A stretch of 64,000 nucleotides of DNA, from NCBI RefSeq assembly GCF_900177325.1, contig NZ_FXBL01000004.1, forward strand, positions 1,178,001 to 1,242,000, in the 5' to 3' direction. This DNA comes from Mesorhizobium australicum. Its GTDB lineage: Bacteria > Pseudomonadota > Alphaproteobacteria > Rhizobiales > Rhizobiaceae. The notes below the pieces were generated by a model, which saw only the letters and a program-made list of their open reading frames with translations, was not told the DNA's origin and did not search any database. Numbering within the stretch: the stretch's first letter is position 1; each line of letters opens with the position of its first letter. The translations under genes and the position numbers were made by a program. Below are positions 48,254 through 57,505 of this stretch, piece after piece.

Positions 48254-49678
48254 ATGGAGACCCTGAGGCCGGACATCTGCGTCATCGGCGCCGGTTCGGC
48301 CGGTCTTTCGGTGGCTGCCGCGGCCGCCGCCTTTGGCGTTCAGGTCGTGCTCGTCGAGAAAGGCAGGATGGGCGGCGACTGCCTGAACTATGGCTGCGTG
48401 CCCTCCAAGGCGCTGATCGCCGCCGGCCGGCAGGCGCAGGCGATGCGCGAGGCGGCGAGGTTCGGCATTGCCCCGGTCGAGCCTGAGGTGGATTTCCGCC
48501 AGGTGCACGGGCACGTCCACGACGTGATCGCCGCGATTGCGCCGAACGATTCCGTCGAGCGTTTCACGGCACTGGGCGTGCAGGTCATCCAGGCGGAAGC
48601 GCGGTTCGCCGACCGCAGGACCGTGGTCGCGGGTGAGTTCGAGATCCGCGCCCGCCGCTTCGTCGTCGCCACCGGGTCGCGCCCGGTCATCCCGCCGATC
48701 GAGGGCATCGGCACAATCGACGTCCTGACCAACGAGACGATCTTCGACCTGACGCGCCGGCCGGGACATCTGGTGGTCATCGGCGGCGGGCCGATCGGCG
48801 TCGAGCTGGCACAGGCCCACCGCCGGCTGGGCAGCGACGTGACGATCATTGAAGGCACGCGCGCGCTCGGCCGGGAGGATCCCGAGATCGCCGGCTTCGC
48901 GCTGCGCGCCTTGCGCGAGGAGGGTGTGGCGATCCGGGAGGCTGCCACCGTCACGCGCGTCGAGCGGCGCGGCAAGACCGGCGTGCGGGTGCATGTCGAG
49001 ACGGCCGACGGTGCAGAGACCGTGGACGGCACCCACCTTCTCGTGGCCGCCGGCCGCGCCCCGAACGTCGAGGGGCTGGACCTCGCCAAGGCGCGGATCG
49101 CCCTTTCCGACAAGGGGATCAAGGTGAACGACCGGCTGCGCACGGCAAACCGCCGTGTGTATGCCATCGGCGACGTGGCGGGCGGGCCGCAATTCACCCA
49201 TGTCGCGGGCTATCACGCCAGCCTGATTCTGCGGCCGCTGCTCTTCCGCCTGTCGGCCCGCGTCGACACCTCGATCATTCCGCGCGTCACCTATTGCGAT
49301 CCCGAACTCGCCCAGGTCGGCCTGACGGAAGCGGAGGCAATGGCGGTGCACAAAGGCGTGCGCATCCTGCGCTGGCCGCTGTCGGAGAACGACCGCGCCC
49401 AGGCCGAGCGCCGGACGGCGGGGCTGGCCAAACTGATCGTCAGCTCGCGGGGGAGGGTGCTCGGCGCCTCGATCGTGGGCGCCAATGCCGGCGAGATGAT
49501 CGGGCTCTATGGCCTCGCGATCGGCAAGGGGATGGGCGTGAAGGACCTGGCATCCTGGCTGCCGCCCTATCCCACGATGGGTGAAATTGGCAAACGCGCT
49601 GCGATAGCCTATTTTGCCGGGGTGACCCGCAAGCCGCTGGTTCGCGCGCTGATCCGTTTCATGCGCATCTTCGGCTGA
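48254..49678 (+). CDS. Pyridine nucleotide-disulfide oxidoreductase (mercuric-reductase-like, paired with TVP38)
   Basis: Start chosen at ATG 48254 (METLRPDICVIGAGSAGLS), giving 474 aa. It has the FAD motif VIGAGSAGLSVAAAAA, the redox disulfide GGDCLNYGCVPSKALI, the NAD motif VIGGGPIGVELAQAHRRLG, and the C-terminal interface with the ATG-like GDVAGGPQFTHVAGYHA and ASWLPPYPTMGE. It lacks the MerA N-terminal HMA domain and the C-terminal paired Cys, so mercury reduction is unlikely. A lipoamide-like redox role linked to the TVP38 protein is inferred from the pair. Confidence 0.93.
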   Translation: METLRPDICVIGAGSAGLSVAAAAAAFGVQVVLVEKGRMGGDCLNYGCVPSKALIAAGRQAQAMREAARFGIAPVEPEVDFRQVHGHVHDVIAAIAPNDSVERFTALGVQVIQAEARFADRRTVVAGEFEIRARRFVVATGSRPVIPPIEGIGTIDVLTNETIFDLTRRPGHLVVIGGGPIGVELAQAHRRLGSDVTIIEGTRALGREDPEIAGFALRALREEGVAIREAATVTRVERRGKTGVRVHVETADGAETVDGTHLLVAAGRAPNVEGLDLAKARIALSDKGIKVNDRLRTANRRVYAIGDVAGGPQFTHVAGYHASLILRPLLFRLSARVDTSIIPRVTYCDPELAQVGLTEAEAMAVHKGVRILRWPLSENDRAQAERRTAGLAKLIVSSRGRVLGASIVGANAGEMIGLYGLAIGKGMGVKDLASWLPPYPTMGEIGKRAAIAYFAGVTRKPLVRALIRFMRIFG

Positions 49679-49742
49679 CGGGGCGCCCGGCGCCTTTCGA
49701 GGCAGGCGCCGCCTGGTCGTGGGGCTGCGGGGAATGGATGGC

Positions 49743-51227
49743 ATGCCGGACAAGACCATGGTGAGTTCCGAACCTGCGCCGACGCACGCGTCCATTCCGT
49801 GGCTCAAGCGCCTGTCGACGAAGATGCTGATCCTCACGATCATTTCCGTGCTCGTCGCGGAGGTGCTGATCTTCATCCCGTCGGTGGCGAACTTCCGCCT
49901 GCGCTGGCTGGAGGAGCGGCTGAACACGGCGGCGGCGACGGCCGTGGTGCTCGTCGGGACCGACACGATGACGCTGCCGCGCAACGTCCAGAACGACGTG
50001 CTGATGGCGCTGGGCGCCAAGGCCGTGGCGGTGCGCTCGGGCGGGGATTCGCGCCTGCTCGTCGTCTCCGAGATCCCGCCGGAGGTCGACGAGCACATCG
50101 AGCCGTCGACGGTGGGGCCGCTGAGGGCGATCGCCGATGCGCTCGACACGCTGGTTTATGGCGGCGACCGCACGCTGCGCGTCTTCGGCAAGGTCGGCGA
50201 CAGCGACAAGGAATTCGAGCTGATCATCGCCGACAAGGGGCTGCGCAAGGCGATGCTGGTCTATGCGCGCAACGTCGCGATCCTGTCGCTGATCATCTCC
50301 TTCATCACCGCAGCACTGGTCTTCGGCGCCATCAACCACATGATGCTGGGGCCGATCCGCAAGATCAGGACGGCGATGGTCACCTTCGCCGAGGCGCCCG
50401 ACGATCCCTCGCGCGTGGTGCGTCCGAGCGACCGCGCCGACGAGTTCGGCGTGGCGCTGCGCGAGCTCGCCAGCCTGCAGACGCGGCTGCAGCGTACGCT
50501 GGCCGAACAGGCGCACCTCGCCAATCTCGGGCTCGCCGTATCGAAGATCAACCACGACCTGCGCAACATCCTCGCTTCCGCGCAGCTGATCTCGGACCGC
50601 CTGCGCATGGTGAAGGACCCGTCGGTGCAGGCCTTCGCGCCGAAGCTGGTGCGCACGCTGGACCGCGCGGTGGGGTATACGGAGAGCGTGCTGGCCTATG
50701 GCCGCGCCCAGGAGGCGGCCCCCTCCCGCCGCAGGATCAGGCTGCGCCAGCTCGTCGACGACGTGGAGGGCCTGCTCGGCATCGACCCCGCCTCGGTGAT
50801 CGAGTTCGAGAACGCGGTGGACCATGCCTTCGAGATGGATGCCGACGCCGAGCAAATGTTCCGCGTGCTCTCAAACCTCTGCCGCAACGCCGTGCAGGCG
50901 ATGAGCGCCGACACTGACAGCTCGGTCGTGCGGCGCCTGACCATCTCGGCCGAGCGGCAGGGCTCGGTCAGCCGCATCATCGTCATGGACACGGGCCCCG
51001 GCCTGCCGCCCAAGGCGCGCGAAAACCTGTTCGCCGCCTTCCGCGGCTCGGCCCGCAGCGGCGGCACCGGCCTGGGGCTGGCCATCGCGCAGGAGCTGGT
51101 CCGGGCGCATGGCGGCACGCTCGACCTGGTGGAGAGCGTCGGCGGCCGCACCGTCTTCGCGATCTCCGTGCCCGACCAGCCCGTGCAGATCGAAGCCGCC
51201 CGCCACGCCCTGCGCCGGCCGGCCTGA
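49743..51227 (+). CDS. Orphan membrane sensor histidine kinase
   Basis: Start chosen at ATG 49743, giving 494 aa. Two membrane helices are at about 35-52 (LILTIISVLVAEVLIFIP) and 185-205 (ILSLIISFITAALVFGA), with a periplasmic sensor of about 130 residues between. A HAMP-like segment follows (LGPIRKIRTAMVTFAEAP). The H-box is SKINHDLRNILASAQLI, then the N-box NLCRNAVQAMS, the G1 box VMDTGPGLPP and the G2 box GGTGLGLAIAQELVRAHGG. No response regulator gene is adjacent, so its partner is encoded elsewhere. Confidence 0.95.
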   Translation: MPDKTMVSSEPAPTHASIPWLKRLSTKMLILTIISVLVAEVLIFIPSVANFRLRWLEERLNTAAATAVVLVGTDTMTLPRNVQNDVLMALGAKAVAVRSGGDSRLLVVSEIPPEVDEHIEPSTVGPLRAIADALDTLVYGGDRTLRVFGKVGDSDKEFELIIADKGLRKAMLVYARNVAILSLIISFITAALVFGAINHMMLGPIRKIRTAMVTFAEAPDDPSRVVRPSDRADEFGVALRELASLQTRLQRTLAEQAHLANLGLAVSKINHDLRNILASAQLISDRLRMVKDPSVQAFAPKLVRTLDRAVGYTESVLAYGRAQEAAPSRRRIRLRQLVDDVEGLLGIDPASVIEFENAVDHAFEMDADAEQMFRVLSNLCRNAVQAMSADTDSSVVRRLTISAERQGSVSRIIVMDTGPGLPPKARENLFAAFRGSARSGGTGLGLAIAQELVRAHGGTLDLVESVGGRTVFAISVPDQPVQIEAARHALRRPA

Positions 51228-51496
51228 GGGAGGCGCAGGACCGCGAGGGCTCTTACCGTCCAGCCGGATGCGCCCTGACTTGCCGGCAACTCGCCGCGCC
51301 TTGCGCCGCCCGACCACTCATCATGGCCGGCTCGGCCGGGCCACTCGCCGCGCCGCGGCCGGCGCGTCCACACCTTGCGCCGCCGCTCGAATTTCTTGCC
51401 CGAGATGCTTGCAATTCGCGCAGCCAGCGTTTAGTTACGCGGCTCTTCCGGCCGAGAGGCTGGAGCCAAGTGGCTTGCAATACGCAGGCTGCCAGC

Positions 51497-51573
51497 GCGC
51501 CCGTAGCTCAGCTGGATAGAGCACCAGACTACGAATCTGGGGGTCAGGAGTTCGAATCTCTTCGGGCGCGCCA
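51497..51573 (+). tRNA. tRNA-Arg (anticodon ACG), CCA encoded
   Basis: 77 nt. The acceptor GCGCCCG pairs with CGGGCGC at 51563-51569, the D-arm is GCTCAGCTGGATAGAGC, the anticodon stem CCAGA/TCTGG encloses CTACGAA with anticodon ACG, and the T-arm contains GTTCGAATC. The 3' CCA is in the DNA. Its first position is read as inosine in arginine CGN codons. Downstream sequence looks like an integration scar. Confidence 0.98.
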
Positions 51574-51832
51574 CAAAATCAGGCACTTAGCCAATTTCCA
51601 CAAACTAGAAAACCAAATTGGTCTGCGATTTAGTCTGCGGAATTTTCGGGTTTGTGCCCGTGAAGCCATTGCGGAGCAGCTCCTCGTTCCCACCGTAGCC
51701 GTCTTTCAGGAGATAAGTGCTCAGGCTGCCTCCGACCGACGCGAATTTTCGGGCTGGCGACTGGATTCTCTGCTTCCTGCCGGAGGAAGAGCAGCAAGCC
51801 ACCGAGGACGAAAAGGCTGATACGTGAGTAGG
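51574..51832. other. Gene-poor scar after the tRNA, with hairpin and direct repeats
   Basis: About 260 bases with lower GC than the window. CCAATTT (51591-51597) and AAATTGG (51615-51621) form a 7-bp stem, and TCTGCG repeats at 51622-51627 and 51634-51639 at a 12-base interval. The frames through it are short and unconvincing. It could be the remnant of an element integrated at the tRNA 3' end. Confidence 0.5.
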
Positions 51833-51922
51833 GCGGCCTGATCGATGGTGGCTATGTGTTCGAGGCGAAGATCTATCCCTTGCTCATCGCCATCGCCGGC
51901 AAGATGATCGGCGTCCACTAGC
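51833..51922 (+). pseudogene. Remnant of a small transporter-like membrane gene (TctB-like?)
   Basis: After a TAG at 51830, the frame encodes GGLIDGGYVFEAKIYPLL and IAIAGKMIGVH, then stops at 51922. The piece is a hydrophobic C-terminal-like fragment that resembles TctB-type subunits of tripartite tricarboxylate transporters. No start or upstream part survives. This identification from 29 residues is tentative. Confidence 0.3.
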
Positions 51923-51997
51923 AGGGACCGTGTCTTTTTTAGCGATGATGCGAATCTAGAACTCGGTTCATAGACCAGCAGCTTGGCGGGACAGAAG

Positions 51998-53095
51998 CTA
52001 AATTGGATCTAGTTTCCAGGCTCTTCGTACCTCCTCCGAATGCTGGCCGGGTTCGGGAGGAGGCATTCTCAGTTCACCCGGCGTGCGGGAAAGGCGGGGA
52101 GCAGGAGCGGGATGATGCAGCCCGCCAAGAGTCTGGTAGACGTTGCGTTCGTTGAACTGCGGGTGCGACCGGGCCTCCTCATATGAGAGAACCGGTGAAA
52201 AACAGGCGTCCTTTTGGGTCATGATAGCGATCCACTCTTCACGGGTCTTACCAGCGAAGATCGTCGCGAATAGATCGTTGAGGTACGCCCAGTTCGCCCG
52301 ATCGTCGCGGTCCGGCAGCGAGGCGAAGTCCTGGCCGAGCGCGGCGACGAGCGCGGCATAGAACTGGGGCTCGATCGCACCGACGCTGACGAAATTCCCA
52401 TCGGACGTGCGATAGGCGCGGTAGAAGGGTGCGCCGCCGTCGACGAGGTTGTCCTGCCTGCTGGTCGTCCAGCTCCCTTGCTGCAGGAAACCGAGAACGC
52501 CCAGCGACAAATGCGAAACGCCGTCGATCATGGCCGCATCGACCACCTGCCCCTTGCCCGATTTCTGCGCCTCCAGCACGGCCGCCAGGATGCCGAAGAG
52601 GAGATACATCGCGCCGCCGCCGAGGTCGGCGACGAGGTTCAGCGCCGGCGTCGGCTCCCGGTCGGCATGACCCGTCACCAGGAGGGCGCCCGTCATCGCA
52701 AGATAATTGATGTCGTGACCGGCTTCCATGGCCATCGGTCCGGACTGCCCCCAGCCGGTCATCCGGCCATATACAAGCCGCGGATTGCGCACGAGGCATA
52801 TGTCTGGGCCGAAACCAAGTCGTTCCATGACGCCGGGGCGATAGCCTTCGACCAGAATATCGGCCTGCTCGACCATGCGATGCGCTGTCTGCTGGTCCTC
52901 GTCCTTTTTCAGGTCAAGCACGATCGAGCGCTTGTTCCGGTTGTAGAAGTCATACTTGGGCACCAGCATCGGCTTACCCGGTCGATCAATCCGGACCACG
53001 TCTGCGCCGAAATCCGCGAGCAGGCATGTCGAAAAGGGCGTCGGTCCAAGCCCGGCGAATTCGATCACCTTGTATCCGCTAAGGGGTCCGCTCAT
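51998..53095 (-). CDS. Family III CoA-transferase, alpha-methylacyl-CoA racemase type
   Basis: Start chosen at ATG 53095 (MSGPLSGYKVIEFAGLGPTP), giving 365 aa. Features include LLADFGADVVRIDRPGKP, KRSIVLDLKKDED, GWGQSGPMAMEAGHDINY and NLVDGGAPFYRAYRTSDGN. The GLGPTPF and EAGHDINYL patterns point to racemases as with the paralogue at 29695. It follows the TRAP binding-protein gene with a strong hairpin between, both on the minus strand. It would interconvert stereoisomers of a methyl-branched acyl-CoA made by the ligases nearby. Confidence 0.92.
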   Translation of the reverse strand: MSGPLSGYKVIEFAGLGPTPFSTCLLADFGADVVRIDRPGKPMLVPKYDFYNRNKRSIVLDLKKDEDQQTAHRMVEQADILVEGYRPGVMERLGFGPDICLVRNPRLVYGRMTGWGQSGPMAMEAGHDINYLAMTGALLVTGHADREPTPALNLVADLGGGAMYLLFGILAAVLEAQKSGKGQVVDAAMIDGVSHLSLGVLGFLQQGSWTTSRQDNLVDGGAPFYRAYRTSDGNFVSVGAIEPQFYAALVAALGQDFASLPDRDDRANWAYLNDLFATIFAGKTREEWIAIMTQKDACFSPVLSYEEARSHPQFNERNVYQTLGGLHHPAPAPRLSRTPGELRMPPPEPGQHSEEVRRAWKLDPI

Positions 53096-53122
53096 GGCCG
53101 CTATCCTCTTTGCCAATAAGTT

Positions 53123-53148
53123 GGGCGGGAGGCTGACTGCTCCCGCCC
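53123..53148. terminator. Strong hairpin between binding-protein and CoA-transferase genes
   Basis: GGGCGGGAG (53123-53131) and CTCCCGCCC (53140-53148) form a perfect 9-bp stem with an 8-nt loop, lying just after the binding-protein stop on the minus strand. No T-run follows. It may stabilise the binding-protein mRNA or attenuate the downstream gene. Confidence 0.6.
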
Positions 53149-53160
53149 GCCAATGTCGAT

Positions 53161-54204
53161 TTACTTCGGCGACGACAGGGTGGCGTCGTAGTCCTTCTGG
53201 AAGGCTTCGAGCATGGCTTCTGCCTGCGTGAAACCGGCGGCCTTGGCCTGTTCGATCCAAGCCGTCCTGACAGGCGCGGTCACGTCGCGGATCTGCTGCA
53301 TCAGTTCGGGACTCGCCTTGACCACCTTGATGCCGTTCTTCTCCATCTCGCCGAGAGCCCATTCCTGGTTCGCGTGGTTCGCGGCCGCGACTGCCTTGCC
53401 GAACGCCATGCCCGAAATGGCATCGATGGCCTGACGGTCCTTTTCCGAGATTCGGTTCCAGGTGGCCTTGTTCATCCCGACCATTGTAGTGGTCGCGGCA
53501 AGGCCGCCTTCGAGAAAGATCATGTTCTTCATCACGTCCTGGAGCTTGAACCCGACGACGGAATCCGCGTTTGTGGCGACGCCGTCTATGATGCCCCCCG
53601 CAGCCATCTCGTAGACTTCGGAAATCGGCTTCAGGACGGGCACGATACCGAGCAGTTCCATTGCCTGCGTGGTCGCCTGTGTCGGGCTTCTCAGCTTCAG
53701 GCCCTTGAAGTCCTCAATCTTCTCGATGCCCTTCCCTGTGGTGGCGATGTGAGCCGTGTTGGTGGGGAACATGGCGATAACCTTGATCTCCTTGAATACG
53801 CCCGCCGGCGCGAGGAAATTCTCATAGGCATTCCAGAGCGCGACCGAGCGCTTCTCCATATCGTCGCCGAGCCAAGGCAGTTCGATGCCGTCATTGGGGA
53901 TGAACCGACCGACGGTGTAGGCGGGGACGATGGCGGATGCGTCCGCCAGCCCGTCTGCTATCGTGTCGTAGGATGCCAGAACGGTGCCGACCGGCTTCGG
54001 TGTGAGCTTGAACGTCACACGACCTTCGGTGACCTTCTCGACCTCGGCCATCCACGGTTTGATGACTTTTTCGAACAGGAAATACCCGTTCGGCAGCCAG
54101 TTCGAGTAGCGGATTTCGACGTCCTGTGCGATCGCAGGAACTGACAGAGGCATCGCCAGGGCAAGGGCGAGCGCCAGCGATCTTCCCATGTTGAAAAGTT
54201 TCAT
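53161..54204 (-). CDS. TRAP transporter substrate-binding protein (DctP type), copy A
   Basis: Start chosen at ATG 54204 (MKLFNMGRSLALALALAMP), giving 347 aa. A Sec signal covers residues 1-26. The mature protein has the DctP layout: RYSNWLPNGYFLFEKVIKPW, VTEGRVTFKLTPKPVG, then the Arg-containing KGLKLRSPTQATTQAMELLG that binds the carboxylate, and WNRISEKDRQAIDAISG. It captures an organic acid in the periplasm. The membrane subunits (DctQ/DctM) are not next to it; a DctQ begins at 63737. It is a diverged paralogue of the protein at 57506. Confidence 0.93.
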   Translation of the reverse strand: MKLFNMGRSLALALALAMPLSVPAIAQDVEIRYSNWLPNGYFLFEKVIKPWMAEVEKVTEGRVTFKLTPKPVGTVLASYDTIADGLADASAIVPAYTVGRFIPNDGIELPWLGDDMEKRSVALWNAYENFLAPAGVFKEIKVIAMFPTNTAHIATTGKGIEKIEDFKGLKLRSPTQATTQAMELLGIVPVLKPISEVYEMAAGGIIDGVATNADSVVGFKLQDVMKNMIFLEGGLAATTTMVGMNKATWNRISEKDRQAIDAISGMAFGKAVAAANHANQEWALGEMEKNGIKVVKASPELMQQIRDVTAPVRTAWIEQAKAAGFTQAEAMLEAFQKDYDATLSSPK

Positions 54205-54297
54205 TGCTTCCTCCCATTGTGCGGTTGCCCGCGGTTTTGATGCTGACGGACTGCCCAATGCGGGCAGCGCCGATCGGCCGCTATGTGCGGCAGATTC

Positions 54298-55002
54298 CTA
54301 TTCGACCCAGGACACCGCCTCTTCGATGGAGGCACGCTCGGTTCGGAATCCGTTTGCGGGATGCGCATCGTCGCGCCAGCCGAAGGATATGCCAGCGACC
54401 ACCTGACGTGTGTCGGGCAGGTCGAAAAACTCCCTCAGGAAGGACGAATGTGTCGCGATAGCAGCCTGCGGAACAGCGGCGATGCCGAGTGCCTCGGCCA
54501 CCAGCAGGAACGTGGCGATATAGCCGCCGCAGTCGACTGCCCCGTAGTCGCCCAGATCCCTCTCCGTGGTGATCACTGCAAGATGAGGGGCGCCGAAGAA
54601 GCGATAGTTCTCCAGCATTTGTGCGTCTGTGCGTTCGCGATCTCCTTTCGCAATGCCGACGCTCGAATAGAGCGCGTAGCCACAGGTCCGTCGACGTTCC
54701 AGGTATACGCCGCGATAGGCCGTCGGAAAGCCGAGGTCGGTATCGCCTTGCGTCCCGTTAGAGACGCGCTCCGAATAAAGCGTGCGGAGCATGTTGAGCC
54801 TCGCGCCGGAGGTGATGATGACCTGCCAAGGCTGCGTGTTGCACCAGGACGGCGTCCGTTGCGCGATCGCCAGAAGCTGCTCAATGTGGGCGCGCGGCAC
54901 CGGCTCGGTTGAAAATCCCCGGCATGAGTGTCGGCGGGCCAGAAGGCTGGCAAGGACCTCGGCGTCGTCCGCCGAGGCCTCGATCCGTGATGTCTTGGCC
55001 AT
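54298..55002 (-). CDS. Nitroreductase-family flavoprotein
   Basis: Start chosen at ATG 55002 (MAKTSRIEASADDAEVLAS), overlapping the ligase stop by ATGA; 234 aa. FMN-binding motifs are LARRHSCRGFSTEPVPRAH, AQRTPSWCNTQPWQVII, and VAEALGIAAVPQAAIA, with SFGWRDDAHPANGFRT at the C-terminus. The RRSxRxF and PSxxNTQPW patterns are diagnostic. It may reduce a nitro group or a quinone, or serve as a flavin-dependent dehalogenase-like enzyme. Its coupling to an AMP ligase hints at a role on the activated aromatic or enoyl acid. Confidence 0.92.
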   Translation of the reverse strand: MAKTSRIEASADDAEVLASLLARRHSCRGFSTEPVPRAHIEQLLAIAQRTPSWCNTQPWQVIITSGARLNMLRTLYSERVSNGTQGDTDLGFPTAYRGVYLERRRTCGYALYSSVGIAKGDRERTDAQMLENYRFFGAPHLAVITTERDLGDYGAVDCGGYIATFLLVAEALGIAAVPQAAIATHSSFLREFFDLPDTRQVVAGISFGWRDDAHPANGFRTERASIEEAVSWVE

Positions 55003-56552
55003 CAGTTCACCCGCTTTCCGTGATGCTGCCAGTATTTGTCGCGCAGCGGGCCCTTGGTGATCTTGCCGGCGGCCGACATCGGCATTTCCGAGATGATCTC
55101 GACGCTGCGCGGGCACTTGTAGTTGGCGATCAGGTTGCGGCAGTGCTCGATGAGATCAGCCTCGCTCGCCGTCGCGCCCGGCCTGAGCACGACGACGGCA
55201 TGCACGGTCTCGCCCCATTTCGGATCGGGTATGCCGATGACCGCGCACTGGCTGACGGCAGGATGGGTCGAGACGGCGTTCTCGACCTCGATCGAGAACA
55301 CGTTCTCGCCGCCGGTGACGATCATGTCCTTGATGCGATCGACCACGGTGATGAATCCGTCCTCGTCCATCCTCGCCGCGTCGCCCGTATGCAGCCAGCC
55401 GTCCCGGATCGTCGCGTTCGTGGCTTCCTCGTTGCCCCAGTAGCCGCGCATGACGTTGAGCCCGCGCACGACGACCTCGCCCTGTTCGTGCAGGCCGACC
55501 TCCCGGCCCTCGGGATCGACGATCTTGAAGTTGGCGCCGTAGACCGCGCGGCCAGTTGCTTTGCGCTTGTTCGCCCGTCCTTCGCCGAAATGCGATGCCC
55601 AAGGCAGGTTCGTCAGGATGCCGCTGGATTCGGTCTGGCCATAGCCTTGGATGAACTGCCAGGTCGGCAGCTTCTCGATCATGCGATCGATCAGCGCGTC
55701 CGGGATCGGCGATCCGCCGTAGACGCACTGGCCCATGCTGGTCAGGTCATGGCGCTCGAAATCCGGATGCTGCAGCATCATGTTGATCATCACGGGCACG
55801 AAGGTCGAGAAGTTGACCTTGTTCTCCTGGATGGCCGTCATGGTGGGAACGGGGTCGAACTTTGGCTCGATGACATGCGTCCCACCAGCCATCGACACAG
55901 CGATCGCCGGAACAGTGGAGACTATGTGAAAGAAGCCGGCGATGTGGAGATAGCGCGTTCCGCTGTCGAAATGGCAGGTGCCGAGCCAGAACAGCCCAGT
56001 GATGAAGAGATTGGTGTGAGAGAGCATCACACCCTTGGGATGTCCGGTGGTGCCGCCCGTATAGAGGATGCAGAACAGATCGTCAGGGTCGCCCTCATGC
56101 TCCTCGGCGGGCGTGGTGTCGGCCACCAGCTGACGGTAGTCGAACATCCCTTCAGGACATGCGCCTTCACCGATGTAGGCGATCTTCAGGCTGCCGTTGC
56201 CCGCAGCGAGAAACTGCGCCTCCTTGACGAAATTCTCGTCGACCAACAGCACCTCTGCGCCGCAGTTGGACAGCGCATGCTGCAGCTCCACCACGGACCA
56301 GCGCGTGTTTAGCGGCACGATGATGCCGCCGATCCACGGCACGGCGAACATGATGCGGAAGAAGGTGTCGCTGTTCAGCGCCAGCGCCGCGACACGATCG
56401 CCGGGAGCAACCCCAAGCCCCTGGAAGGCCCCGCCGCCCTTCCGAATTCCGTCGATGGTCTCCCGCCAACTGCTCGTCCGCCCCCGATAGACCGTCGCGG
56501 GCGAATCCGCATTCGTCTGCAGGCAGCGACGAAGAACCGAAGTGATGCGCAT
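55002..56552 (-). CDS. AMP-dependent acyl-CoA synthetase/ligase A
   Basis: Start chosen at ATG 56552 (MRITSVLRRCLQTNADSP), giving 516 aa. The P-loop is ILYTGGTTGHPKGVMLSH, the adenine motif is IQGYGQTESSG, and the core hinge is YWGNEEATNATIRDGWLHTGDAARMDEDGF with VDRIKDMIVTGGENVFSIEVE, and a final catalytic Lys in SAAGKITKGPLR. It activates a carboxylic acid to its CoA ester in the cytosol. It is in a unit with the nitroreductase. The substrate cannot be told from these motifs. Confidence 0.95.
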   Translation of the reverse strand: MRITSVLRRCLQTNADSPATVYRGRTSSWRETIDGIRKGGGAFQGLGVAPGDRVAALALNSDTFFRIMFAVPWIGGIIVPLNTRWSVVELQHALSNCGAEVLLVDENFVKEAQFLAAGNGSLKIAYIGEGACPEGMFDYRQLVADTTPAEEHEGDPDDLFCILYTGGTTGHPKGVMLSHTNLFITGLFWLGTCHFDSGTRYLHIAGFFHIVSTVPAIAVSMAGGTHVIEPKFDPVPTMTAIQENKVNFSTFVPVMINMMLQHPDFERHDLTSMGQCVYGGSPIPDALIDRMIEKLPTWQFIQGYGQTESSGILTNLPWASHFGEGRANKRKATGRAVYGANFKIVDPEGREVGLHEQGEVVVRGLNVMRGYWGNEEATNATIRDGWLHTGDAARMDEDGFITVVDRIKDMIVTGGENVFSIEVENAVSTHPAVSQCAVIGIPDPKWGETVHAVVVLRPGATASEADLIEHCRNLIANYKCPRSVEIISEMPMSAAGKITKGPLRDKYWQHHGKRVN

Positions 56553-56581
56553 GCTTTCCTCCTGAAAAGCGCGTTCGGCAG

Positions 56582-57346
56582 CTACCGTGCGGTGTAGCCG
56601 CCGTCGACGGGAATGCAGGCCCCGGTGACGAAGCTGGCCTCGGGACTGCAGAGATAGGTGATGAGGGAGGCGACCTCCTCCGGCTGGCCGAGACGGGCGG
56701 CCGGGTGGGCGCCTGCGAGTGCCTCTTCCGATGAGGCGGCATCCGGATTGGCTACCGCCGCGAGCTTCGCCAGCATCGGCGTGTCGATTCCGCCCGGGCA
56801 CACCGCGTTGATGCGGATGCCGCGCGAGGCATATTCGAGCGCGGCGGATTTCGTCAGCCCGATTACGGCATGCTTGGCGGCGGAATAGGCCGACAGCTTC
56901 GGCATGCCGACGAGCCCGGCCACGGACGACACGTTGACGATAGCGCCCGACTTCCCCGGCAGCATCTGGGCAAGCGCGGCCTGCATGCACAGGAACGTGC
57001 CGGTGACGTTGACGGCCATCACGCGTTCCAGGTCGGCTTGTTGGAGTTCATGAAACCGGGCGATCTTTCCGTCGACGCCGGCGACGTTGCAGAGCAGGTC
57101 GACCGGGCCGTACGTTGAAAGGGCTGTCGCGAAGACGGCTTCGACGTCCGACGGGTTGGACACGTCGGCCGCCGCGAAGATGCCCCGCCCGCCTGCGCGC
57201 AGCACGTGATCGAGCGCTTCCTTCCCACGACCGGCATCGACGTCGGAAAGAACGACGCTGACGCCCGAGGCCGCGAGGCGAATCGCGGTGGCCCGTCCGA
57301 TGCCGCTTGCCGCGCCCGTTATAATCGCGATCGATCCCGTCCCCAC
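56582..57346 (-). CDS. Short-chain dehydrogenase/reductase
   Basis: GTG 57346 is chosen because GGAGGAG stands just before it; the ATG at 57385 would add 13 unconvincing residues. 254 aa. The cofactor motif is [12 protein letters not shown], the acidic residue LSDVDAGRG suggests NAD, then [20 protein letters not shown] and [13 protein letters not shown] with the catalytic Ser, Tyr and Lys, and PGGIDTPM. It probably oxidises a hydroxyacyl intermediate of the cluster. The gene is divergent from the second TRAP binding protein, with a long dyad in the gap. Confidence 0.93.
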   Translation of the reverse strand: MGTGSIAIITGAASGIGRATAIRLAASGVSVVLSDVDAGRGKEALDHVLRAGGRGIFAAADVSNPSDVEAVFATALSTYGPVDLLCNVAGVDGKIARFHELQQADLERVMAVNVTGTFLCMQAALAQMLPGKSGAIVNVSSVAGLVGMPKLSAYSAAKHAVIGLTKSAALEYASRGIRINAVCPGGIDTPMLAKLAAVANPDAASSEEALAGAHPAARLGQPEEVASLITYLCSPEASFVTGACIPVDGGYTAR

Positions 57347-57389
57347 AACTCCTCCGCCCAAGTCAGTCCGTGGCCTTGCAGGCACGCAA

Positions 57390-57417
57390 GCATATCGTTA
57401 TGTTTATTATCGTATGC
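57390..57417. promoter_or_regulatory. 28-bp dyad between SDR and TRAP binding protein B
   Basis: GCATATCGTTAT, GTTT, ATTATCGTATGC form an imperfect 28-bp inverted repeat in the AT-rich divergent gap, 44 bases from the SDR start. It is a plausible operator for a GntR-type regulator, none of which is encoded nearby in this right-hand region. Confidence 0.5.
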
Positions 57418-57505
57418 AAACGCACTAAAGTCGTGCGGCGGTGTTCTGTCAAGCGTCTGTCGCCTGTCAGACGTCGTCGTCAGCTTCATCGGGGAGGAAA
57501 TATCG

